NCBI GenBank assembly: GCA_902776835.1
Contig: CACYRK010000031.1
Location: forward strand, 1-35,709
Reading direction: 5' to 3'
Origin: an uncultured Bacteroidales bacterium
GTDB taxonomy: Bacteria; Bacteroidota; Bacteroidia; Bacteroidales; Muribaculaceae
DNA length: 35,709 nt
Position 1 is the first letter of the stretch, and each line of letters opens with the position of its first letter. The position numbers and the translations under genes are program-made. A model generated the notes under the pieces. It searched no databases and was not told where the DNA came from. It saw nothing but the letters and a program-made list of their open reading frames with translations. Positions 8,453 to 15,116 of the stretch are shown in pieces.

Positions 8453-8899
8453 TTATGCATTGAAAGATTTGTGCATGAGCCTCATTCTGCGCTCTTTCAT
8501 GGCGCGGTAGGTGCTCACCCGGGCGTAGGCCTCGCTGATGAAGAAGCGGGACGCCCGGCAGTGCTGCAGCACAAAGTCGAGCGCCACGGCTATCGATATT
8601 CGTCTGTCGGTCATCAATTTGCGCACGCGGTCGGTTATCTCCTCCCACATCTGCGCCTGTAGCGATGGGCGCAGCGGATGCTTGCCGGCCAGCAACTGAC
8701 GCACCACCTCGTAGGCCCGCTCGTAACTCACGTGGTAATGCGGCGTGCCGTTGTGGATGGTGAAGGCGATGGCCGCCTTGCGAGGATGGCGCACGCGGCG
8801 ATCAATCATAAGTTTCAAGGCGGCAGTGTAGAGTTGCAGGAACTCCTGGTCGCGACTGCGCCGATTCTCGGTTTTTCCATTCAGATTGTTCATAATCAT
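8453..8899 (-). CDS. Hypothetical basic protein, first gene of unknown operon
   Basis: A 148-residue, strongly basic, mostly helical protein. It has RRVRHPRKAAIAFTIHNGTP near residues 35-55, HYHVSYERAYEVV after it, and a C-terminal RAMKERRMRLMHKSF tail. It may bind nucleic acid, judged from charge and helix content, but no named domain is recognised. Starts at residue 1 or 3 (MIM) are both possible. A good vegetative promoter lies at 8968-8999. It is separated from the next gene by the heptamer repeat. Confidence 0.7.
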   Translation of the reverse strand: MIMNNLNGKTENRRSRDQEFLQLYTAALKLMIDRRVRHPRKAAIAFTIHNGTPHYHVSYERAYEVVRQLLAGKHPLRPSLQAQMWEEITDRVRKLMTDRRISIAVALDFVLQHCRASRFFISEAYARVSTYRAMKERRMRLMHKSFNA

Positions 8900-8967
8900 T
8901 TGGTTTTAAGCGTGTTTTTTCATGTAACAATGCGCCACGGCAGGCGCTTTGGGGTGGATTCACGGTG

Positions 8968-8999
8968 CAAAGATACACCTCAAAATGGTAATTTGCAAA
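8968..8999 (-). promoter_or_regulatory. Promoter of the three-gene unknown operon
   Basis: Minus strand: TATCTTTG (8975-8968) matches TAnnTTTG, and TTTG at 8999-8996 gives a 20-base spacer. The leader to the ATG at 8899 would be about 60 nt. Confidence 0.75.
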
Positions 9000-9157
9000 T
9001 TATTCGTGGTTTTTTAACAATGTTTTAAACACCCAACGCACGTCACACCATCCCGACCTCGCCACCCATGCTCCCAGCAAAAGCCACTAAGGACATTAAG
9101 GACATTAAAGCAAATAAGGCTGGATGCAGGATTGCCCAAAAATGAAAAAAAGATCGG

Positions 9158-9198
9158 AAAATGAACAAAAGGGGTCGGTTCTTTTTTATTCACTTTTT
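9158..9198. repeat. REP-like palindrome, degenerate copy
   Basis: Left arm AAAATGAACAAAA, loop GGGGTCGGTTCTT, right arm TTTTATTCACTTTTT. It differs from the perfect copy at 9244-9284 by two substitutions in the right arm. It lies about 200 bases upstream of the predicted sigma-54 transcription start. Confidence 0.75.
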
Positions 9199-9243
9199 GC
9201 GCTAAAATACTGAAATAGAATCTTTTGATTTTTAAGAGAAATC

Positions 9244-9284
9244 AAAAATGAACAAAAGGGGTCGGTTCTTTTTTGTTCATTTTT
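9244..9284. repeat. REP-like palindrome, perfect copy
   Basis: Perfect 14-bp arms AAAAATGAACAAAA and TTTTGTTCATTTTT flank the loop GGGGTCGGTTCTT. The loop core is shared with 9158-9198 and, as GGGGACGG, with 88-110. Confidence 0.85.
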
Positions 9285-9291
9285 GCCGCTG

Positions 9292-9324
9292 TGCAACATT
9301 CAAGGAACGTCGCCAGATGTTGCA
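9292..9324. promoter_or_regulatory. Candidate enhancer for the sigma-54 activator
   Basis: An 8-bp inverted repeat TGCAACAT/ATGTTGCA is separated by 17 bases and centred about 80 bases before the predicted sigma-54 start. That is the usual distance for an activator binding site. It is inferred from symmetry and position only. Confidence 0.4.
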
Positions 9325-9363
9325 GCCCAGTTTCATTGACTGAAAACTGAAAACGTGACAAAA

Positions 9364-9378
9364 TGGCACATTTTTTGC
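9364..9378 (+). promoter_or_regulatory. Sigma-54 (-24/-12) promoter of the nine-gene operon
   Basis: TGGCACATTTTTTGC has the invariant GG and GC exactly ten bases apart and matches the TGGCAC-N5-TTGC consensus at every defined base. Transcription would start near 9390. The second gene of the operon encodes a GAFTGA-containing sigma-54 activator, which strongly supports the call. Confidence 0.85.
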
Positions 9379-9386
9379 CCGTGATG

Positions 9387-9417
9387 TTGTGAGGGTGGCG
9401 ATTTTTCACTAATTTTG
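9387..9417 (+). promoter_or_regulatory. Vegetative promoter overlapping the sigma-54 start
   Basis: TAATTTTG (9410-9417) matches TAnnTTTG, with TTG at 9387-9389 and a 20-base spacer. Its spacer begins with one arm (9390-9400) of an 11-bp inverted repeat whose other arm is at 9448-9458. A basal promoter and a sigma-54 promoter would thus overlap. Confidence 0.6.
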
Positions 9418-9458
9418 CACCTTAAATACGTGTGGCGCGCACGTGCGCGCCACCCTCA
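9390..9458 (+). promoter_or_regulatory. Nested inverted repeats in the operon leader
   Basis: TGAGGGTGGCG (9390-9400) pairs with CGCCACCCTCA (9448-9458). Inside, 9432-9453 is a perfect 22-base palindrome (GTGGCGCGCA and its complement). The downstream arm of the long repeat overlaps the palindrome, so the two pairings compete in RNA. As DNA they could be operator sites. The position is between the promoters and the ATG at 9483. Confidence 0.7.
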
Positions 9459-9482
9459 TACGTTTACACACAAAACAAGATT

Positions 9483-10319
9483 ATGACTGAATACAACATA
9501 AAGCCCGACGTGCTCGACTACGACGAAGTACGCACTATGGCTCCTTTCTTCGATGGAAAGCCCAAACTGGTGAACGCGCTGTTCAAGTTTCTGGCAATCG
9601 ACAAGGTGAACGCCATTCACAGCCACAACTGCGCCACGCCGGGCGTGCCATTTACGCAAGGACTACTCAAAGACCTTAACGTAACAATAAAAATCCGCGG
9701 CGAGGAAATCCTCGACAACCTGCCCGAGGGACCGTTTATCACCGTGTCGAACCACCCCTTCGGCGCCCTCGACGGCATCATGCTCATCAAGATTGTGGGT
9801 GAGCGGCGCCCCGACTTCAAGGTAATGGTGAACATGGTGCTGAACCACATCAGCGCCATGCGCCCAAACTTTATCAGCGTCGACGCCCTGGCGAGCGACG
9901 ACCCAGAGAAGCGCGCCGCCAGCGTGAAGGGCATCGCCGAGGCACTGCGCCACGTGAAGCAGGGCCACCCGCTGGGTTTCTTCCCGGCCGGCGCCGTGTC
10001 GAAGTTCACGCGCAAACTGCGCATCGAGGACCGCGAGTGGCAACCCAGCGTGATACGCATCATCCAAAAACTCAAAGTGCCCGTCGTCCCCATCTACTTC
10101 CACGGCCACAACAGCGTGTGGTTCAACATCCTGGGGATAATCGACTGGCGCATACGCACCCTGCGTCTGCCCGCCGAGGTGTTCCGCCGCCACGACGACA
10201 CCTTCCGCATCAGCGTGGGGCAGCCCATCATGCCCGACGTGCTGACGGCCTACGACACGCCCGAGAAGTTGGGCGAATTTCTCAAACAACAAACTTACGC
10301 AATGAAACAATGGCAATAG
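9483..10319 (+). CDS. PlsC-family lysophospholipid-type acyltransferase
   Basis: A 278-residue protein of the LPLAT/PlsC superfamily. The catalytic motif is SNHPFGALDG (H and D) near residues 92-101, followed by a substrate-binding FFPAGAVSKF near residue 165 and PVVPIYFHGHNS near residue 205. It probably transfers an acyl chain to a glycerolipid or an aminolipid; the glycine-lipid O-acyltransferase GlsA of Bacteroides is a possible relative. There is no N-acyltransferase partner next door. The ATG at 9483 is chosen: a longer frame to 9432 would start in the leader palindrome. Its 3' end overlaps the activator gene by ten bases, so the two are co-expressed and this lipid enzyme belongs to the operon. 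Confidence 0.85.
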   Translation: MTEYNIKPDVLDYDEVRTMAPFFDGKPKLVNALFKFLAIDKVNAIHSHNCATPGVPFTQGLLKDLNVTIKIRGEEILDNLPEGPFITVSNHPFGALDGIMLIKIVGERRPDFKVMVNMVLNHISAMRPNFISVDALASDDPEKRAASVKGIAEALRHVKQGHPLGFFPAGAVSKFTRKLRIEDREWQPSVIRIIQKLKVPVVPIYFHGHNSVWFNILGIIDWRIRTLRLPAEVFRRHDDTFRISVGQPIMPDVLTAYDTPEKLGEFLKQQTYAMKQWQ

Positions 10320-11593
10320 AACAAGACATCCAGCGCGCAAAAATGCGCCACGGCATCATCGGCGACTCGCCGGCGCTCCTCGAAGCCATCGGGCGCGCCC
10401 TGCGAGTGGCGCCCATCGACCTGAGCGTGCTCATCGTGGGCGAGAGCGGCTCGGGCAAGGAATTTTTCCCGAAAATCATCCACGAGAACAGCCCGCGCAA
10501 GCACCGCAAATACATCGCCGTGAACTGCGGCGCCATTCCCGAAGGCACCATCGACAGCGAACTCTTCGGCCACGTGAAGGGTGCTTTTACCGGCGCCACG
10601 GCCGACCATAAGGGCTACTTCGAGGAGGCCGACGGAGGCACCATATTCCTCGACGAGGTGGCCGAGATGCCGCTGAGCACACAGGCACGACTGCTGCGTG
10701 TGCTCGAGAGCGGTGAGTACATCAAGGTGGGGTCGAGCAACGTGCAGAAGACCAACATACGCATCGTGGCCGCCACCAACAAGAATATGCTCGACGCAAT
10801 ACGCAACGGCAAGTTCCGCGAAGACCTGTACTACCGCCTGTCGACAGTACACATCGAGGTGCCGCCACTGCGCGAGCGCGGACACGACATCATGCTGCTC
10901 ACGCGCAAATTCCTGCACGACTTCTCCGACAACAACCACACGCCGCCCACCGAACTCACGACCGACGCCAAGCAGATGCTCTCAGGCTACCGCTGGCCGG
11001 GCAACGTGCGCCAACTCAAGAGCGTGGTCGAGCAGGTGGCCCTCTTCGAGGCCGGAAAAACGGTGTACCGCACATGCCTGGCAAAATACTTGCCAGAGGC
11101 CGGAGCGTCGAACATGCCCGTGCCCATGGGCGAGAACAACTTCGACTACAACAAGGACCGCGAGTTGCTCTTCGCCATGATTTTCAAGTTGCAACTCGAC
11201 ATCGAGAACATGAAAAAGCAACTTGCCGGCGACGGCAACAACGCGCGCATCAATATCAACCAGAACGACCTCAAGCGCGAGCCGCGAAAACTCATTCCGG
11301 CCTACGAGGTCGACCATGCCGCCGCCTCGCCCACCATCGTGCGCACCCACGATTACGACAACACCGAGGCGCGCCACACTACACAAGACCTGGGCCATGT
11401 GGCCGAGGTGGGCTACGCCGCTGTCGACGACCCCGCGCACATCAAGACCCTCGAGGAGACCGAGCGCGAGACCATCGTCACGGCCCTGGACCGCAACGAC
11501 GGCCGCCGCAAGGCCACGGCCGAGGAACTGGGCATCAGCGAGCGCACTCTGTACCGCAAAATCAAGCAGTACGGCCTGGAGCGCCACAATTGA
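10310..11593 (+). CDS. Sigma-54-dependent activator without sensor domain
   Basis: A 427-residue bacterial enhancer-binding protein. The AAA+ domain begins almost at the N-terminus: Walker A GESGSGKE (44-51), the sigma-54 contact loop GAFTGA (91-96), Walker B GGTIFLDE (109-116), REDLYYRL with the arginine finger, and GNVRQL (sensor 2). A Fis-type helix-turn-helix (RRKATAEELGISERTLYRKI) closes the protein. A long, polar, possibly coiled linker (about 275-380) joins the two. There is no receiver, GAF or PAS domain, so activity must be controlled in another way. The start is the ATG inside the end of the preceding gene (10-base overlap). It probably drives the sigma-54 promoter at 9364-9378, making the operon self-activating. 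Confidence 0.95.
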   Translation: MAIEQDIQRAKMRHGIIGDSPALLEAIGRALRVAPIDLSVLIVGESGSGKEFFPKIIHENSPRKHRKYIAVNCGAIPEGTIDSELFGHVKGAFTGATADHKGYFEEADGGTIFLDEVAEMPLSTQARLLRVLESGEYIKVGSSNVQKTNIRIVAATNKNMLDAIRNGKFREDLYYRLSTVHIEVPPLRERGHDIMLLTRKFLHDFSDNNHTPPTELTTDAKQMLSGYRWPGNVRQLKSVVEQVALFEAGKTVYRTCLAKYLPEAGASNMPVPMGENNFDYNKDRELLFAMIFKLQLDIENMKKQLAGDGNNARININQNDLKREPRKLIPAYEVDHAAASPTIVRTHDYDNTEARHTTQDLGHVAEVGYAAVDDPAHIKTLEETERETIVTALDRNDGRRKATAEELGISERTLYRKIKQYGLERHN

Positions 11594-11606
11594 GCACGAT
11601 TTTTGC
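11593..11606 (+). promoter_or_regulatory. Possible internal sigma-54 promoter
   Basis: AGCACGATTTTTGC has the TTGC box and ten-base spacing of a -24/-12 promoter, but A replaces the first G of the invariant GG. A start near 11618 would serve the lipoprotein gene at 11642 and everything after it. Confidence 0.35.
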
Positions 11607-11641
11607 ACAACACACAATAATTGTAAAAACAACATCCTAAA

Positions 11642-13096
11642 ATGAAACGACTACAGTACTTAACTCTGCTGGTCGCCACAGTGCTGGGCTTCGCCACAAT
11701 CACCCTCACGGGCTGCGGAAGCCGCAGGGCCGTGGAACGCACCATCGAGCAGGCACTCATCAGCGGCGACACCACGCAGGCGACCTTCGACTCCATAGCG
11801 TCGCTCATCAAGGCCAGCCCCGACCGTTACGCCGACCTGCTCGACGACAAGGGCGAACTGAACTACGGCGCGCTCAACGACCTGGTGCAGAGCATCGGCA
11901 ACGGGCTGCGACCGCCCAAAAGATGGAACGTGCTGCAATACGGCATGAAGGAACTGTCGCTCACCATCTACTTTGAGCGCAGCGGGTCCATGGTGCCTTA
12001 CGACACGCCGGGAGGGCGAGGCGAACTGAAAAAAGCCGTCAACAACCTCATCAACTTCTTCCCCGGCAGCGAGGTGACGGTGAAAATCGTCAACGACGAC
12101 ATATACCCATACCAGGGCGACAAGATGCAGTTCCTGCAAGACCGCAACATCTACGCCAGCACGGCCAACGTGGGCAACGCCAAGTACACCGACTTCCAGA
12201 AAATCTTCGAGAAAGTCATCAAGGCACAAAACGGCAACAATGTGAGCGTGGTGGTCACCGACCTGATTTACTCGCCGGCCGACACCAAGGATGTGAGCGT
12301 GGACAAAATCCTCAACGAGGAAAACAGCCTCGCCACAAGCATCTTCAAGCAGTACAAGGGCAAAAGCGTGATTGTGCACCGCCTCATGGGCGACTACAAC
12401 GGCTTCTACTACCCCTACAACAACCAGCCCGTGGAATATCACGGCGAGCGACCCTTCTTCCTGCTGATTATCGCCGACACATCGGTAATCGACGCCATGC
12501 AGGCCAGCGGCGAGTACGACGCCTTCCTCAACCCCAGCCAGGCAACCCACAGTTACCGCTTCAACCAGGAGCAGGGCCAGGTTGACTACAACATCGTGCC
12601 GGGCTGGAAAGACAATGCCGGCCGTTTCCGCATCGACAAGAAGGACAAGCACCTGCTCACGCACTGCGATGGCGACAAGAAGACGGGCGAACTGTGCTTC
12701 ACCGTTGCCGCCAACCTTGCCCCCATGCACAAGCCGGCCGACTTCCTGAGCAATCCCGCAAACTACACCTTGCGGTCGCAGAGCGGCTTTACGATGACCG
12801 TCACGCCCATCACGCACGACCTCATCAACCCCAACTCAAAGGAATACATCGAGGGCAACACCCACCTGCTTACCTTCAAGGGCCAACTCAAGTCGCCACG
12901 CGACGAGGTCACCATCGAGTTGCGCAACGACTTCCCCGAGTGGGTGAGCCAGTGCAGCGCCAATAGCGACACCGACACCGGGTCGGCCAACTTCGCCAGC
13001 ACCACGCTCGGCCTCGAGCAGTGGCTGCAGGGCATGCAGGCCGCCTTCGGTCAACAAGGAATTTACACCACTATGACAATAAAATTGCAACGATGA
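11642..13096 (+). CDS. vWA-like lipoprotein
   Basis: A 484-residue lipoprotein (lipobox LTGC, cysteine 25). After a helical region (30-95) comes a von Willebrand factor A-like domain. LTIYFERSGSM at about 107-117 resembles the MIDAS strand (usually DxSGS, here E112-R-S-G-S). It is followed by a helix with NNLINFF and a later strand VSVVVTDLIYS. The C-terminal third (about 350-484) is a beta-rich domain. It is likely anchored in an envelope membrane facing the periplasm or the surface. It overlaps the next gene by four bases. The role is presumably protein-protein contact within the machine encoded by the operon. Confidence 0.8.
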   Translation: MKRLQYLTLLVATVLGFATITLTGCGSRRAVERTIEQALISGDTTQATFDSIASLIKASPDRYADLLDDKGELNYGALNDLVQSIGNGLRPPKRWNVLQYGMKELSLTIYFERSGSMVPYDTPGGRGELKKAVNNLINFFPGSEVTVKIVNDDIYPYQGDKMQFLQDRNIYASTANVGNAKYTDFQKIFEKVIKAQNGNNVSVVVTDLIYSPADTKDVSVDKILNEENSLATSIFKQYKGKSVIVHRLMGDYNGFYYPYNNQPVEYHGERPFFLLIIADTSVIDAMQASGEYDAFLNPSQATHSYRFNQEQGQVDYNIVPGWKDNAGRFRIDKKDKHLLTHCDGDKKTGELCFTVAANLAPMHKPADFLSNPANYTLRSQSGFTMTVTPITHDLINPNSKEYIEGNTHLLTFKGQLKSPRDEVTIELRNDFPEWVSQCSANSDTDTGSANFASTTLGLEQWLQGMQAAFGQQGIYTTMTIKLQR

Positions 13097-13542
13097 AAAA
13101 ACAACATCTCATCTACCTCATCGGCGGTGTGGTAATCACACTGCTGTACTTTCTGTTTCGCATCGACTTGTTCGAATCGCTGTTCTACGCACAAGGCTAC
13201 AGCGACGACATGTACAACACTAAACTCTACACCATCATCCCCACAGTGTCGATAGTAACCACCTGGGGATGCGCGGCAATCTATTACTACGTTATCAACT
13301 CGGTGCGCTTCGACCGCTGGTACCACTGGCTGGCCGTGCTCGCCGTGGTGGTGGTTCTCACACCCATCGTGTGCTACCTGATCAACATCAGGGTGTTCAA
13401 CGACCTGGGCAAGAGTTATCCTGCCGAGGCGCTGATCTTCGAGTTTGTGAACATGCTGTGGACCGCATTGCTCTTTATCGTGGCATCGTTCTCGATGCGC
13501 TGGTGGAGCAGCAACTGCCGCCACACCCCCATCCCACAATAA
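13093..13542 (+). CDS. Small four-helix inner-membrane protein
   Basis: A 149-residue protein with four hydrophobic segments at about 5-25, 50-70, 78-100 and 120-140, and short loops. No family is recognised. The ATG overlaps the stop of the lipoprotein gene (ATGA), so translation is coupled. It may provide the membrane base for the NTPases encoded next. Confidence 0.8.
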   Translation: MKKQHLIYLIGGVVITLLYFLFRIDLFESLFYAQGYSDDMYNTKLYTIIPTVSIVTTWGCAAIYYYVINSVRFDRWYHWLAVLAVVVVLTPIVCYLINIRVFNDLGKSYPAEALIFEFVNMLWTALLFIVASFSMRWWSSNCRHTPIPQ

Positions 13543-13572
13543 TCTTAAGTTAAACACTCAACAACTATCGAT

Positions 13573-15093
13573 ATGCGACTCTTCTTACTCGCCATTGGCG
13601 GCACTGGCTCGCGCGTGCTCAAGTCACTGATTATGCTCTCGGCGGCTGGCGTGCGCCCCGTCGACCAAGACGGACACGTGCTGCGCAACTTCGAGATTGT
13701 GCCCGTAATCATCGACCCGCACAAGAGCAACGAGGACCTCAAGCGCACCGAGGAACTGCTCACGCAGTACCGCATGCTGCGCCAGCGACTCTACGGCAAC
13801 GAGTTGAACGTGGAGGGCTTCTTCGCCAACCGCATCGTCACCCTGCGCGAAATAATGAGCGACTCGAGCATTCAACTCAACGACACTTTTATCTTCAACC
13901 TCTCGGCTGTCGAGCACCAGAAATTCCGCGATTTCATTGGCTACGACACCATGAGTGAGGCAAACCAGGCGCTCACTTCGCTGCTCTTTGCCGACTACCA
14001 ACTCGAGAACAAGATGAACATTGGCTTTGTAGGCTCGCCAAACATCGGCAGCGTGGCCCTCAACAGCATTAAGGACAGCAACGAGTTTCAGGCGCTGGCC
14101 AACATGTTCAACGCCGGCGACCGCATCTTCTTCATCAGTTCAATATTTGGCGGCACCGGAGCCGCCGGATTCCCCATCATGGTGAAAAACCTGCGACGGG
14201 CCGAAAACCTCGAAATCAGCAACCGCGACGTGATACGCCACGCACCCATCGGCGGACTGACCGTGCTGCCTTATTTCAACATCGAGCACAACGACGACCA
14301 CCGCATCGACAAGGCCGACTTCATCGTCAAGACGCAGAGCGCACTCTACTACTACAAGGAGACGCTCACCGCCGCCAACGAATCAAACGTGAACACCATC
14401 TTCTACCTTGGCGACCAGGAGGTGTCGACGCCCTACATCTACGACCCGGGCGAGCACGGCCAGCGCAACCGCGCACACCTCATCGAACTCGTCGGTGCAC
14501 TGGCGCCGCTGAAATTTGCCGGCCTGCCCGACCATGTGCTCAGCGGCCCCGACGGATTGCCATTGCCCACCACGGCCTACGAGTTTGCCCTCGATAAGGA
14601 CGTGCGAAACGTCGACTTCCTCGCCATGGGAGCCAACACGCGCCGGCTCATCTACGAGCCCATGGTGCGGTTCCACCTGCTCTACCTCTTCCTGACAACC
14701 GGATTTAAGGACATGATTGGACAGGGATTTACCGAGGATGCGCCGAAAATCAAGACCGACTTCCTCAACTCGCAGTTCTACCGCTCGCTCACCGAGAATT
14801 TCCTGCAGGCCTACACCGACTGGCTCAACGAGATGCACGACAACAACCGCAGCGTGAACTTCTTCAACATCGGCGAGTACGACATGAACAATGTGCTGCA
14901 CGGCATCGCCACACGCAAGGGATTCATAGGACGCAAAACCGTTGACAACAACGTCTTCAAGTCAGAGATGAACCGCCTGAGCCGCGACAACATGGAGCGT
15001 TACAGCAATGCCACTATCGAGCGCAAACTGCTCGACCTCTTCCACATGGCTGCCACCAAGGTGGTTAGAGAGCGATATGAAAACATCAACTGA
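13573..15093 (+). CDS. Tubulin/FtsZ-like protein
   Basis: A 506-residue protein with features of the tubulin-like superfamily. MRLFLLAIGGTGSRVLKSL at residues 1-19 is a Rossmann strand with a glycine-rich loop. IVPVIIDPHKSN (about 45) follows. FISSIFGGTGAAGFPIM, with G193-G194-T195-G196-A197-A198-G199, corresponds to the GGGTG(S/T)G nucleotide loop of FtsZ and tubulin. The C-terminal 250 residues are helical and unrelated to FtsZ as far as I can see. A clear T7 NxDxxD catalytic loop is not visible, so GTP hydrolysis is uncertain. It has no signal peptide and is cytoplasmic. It sits between a membrane protein and the actin-like protein (23-base gap to the latter). Confidence 0.8.
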   Translation: MRLFLLAIGGTGSRVLKSLIMLSAAGVRPVDQDGHVLRNFEIVPVIIDPHKSNEDLKRTEELLTQYRMLRQRLYGNELNVEGFFANRIVTLREIMSDSSIQLNDTFIFNLSAVEHQKFRDFIGYDTMSEANQALTSLLFADYQLENKMNIGFVGSPNIGSVALNSIKDSNEFQALANMFNAGDRIFFISSIFGGTGAAGFPIMVKNLRRAENLEISNRDVIRHAPIGGLTVLPYFNIEHNDDHRIDKADFIVKTQSALYYYKETLTAANESNVNTIFYLGDQEVSTPYIYDPGEHGQRNRAHLIELVGALAPLKFAGLPDHVLSGPDGLPLPTTAYEFALDKDVRNVDFLAMGANTRRLIYEPMVRFHLLYLFLTTGFKDMIGQGFTEDAPKIKTDFLNSQFYRSLTENFLQAYTDWLNEMHDNNRSVNFFNIGEYDMNNVLHGIATRKGFIGRKTVDNNVFKSEMNRLSRDNMERYSNATIERKLLDLFHMAATKVVRERYENIN

Positions 15094-15116
15094 ACGTCTT
15101 TTTCCCATATACACCT

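Larger units (their letters stand above)
8900..9482. other. 583-base intergenic regulatory and repeat region
   Basis: No convincing gene is present. The region holds, in order: the promoter of the leftward operon (8968-8999); a short direct repeat TAAGGACAT twice (9088-9105); two REP-like palindromes (9158-9198, 9244-9284) with a 9-bp hairpin TTTTGATTT/AAATCAAAA between them (9223-9247); an inverted repeat TGCAACAT/ATGTTGCA (9292-9324); a sigma-54 promoter (9364-9378); a vegetative promoter (9387-9417); and a GC-rich palindrome (9432-9453). Confidence 0.85.

Noticed and set aside
7303..8899. Prophage remnant
   Set aside because: No terminase, portal, capsid, integrase or attachment site was found. 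Three small unknown proteins are not enough.
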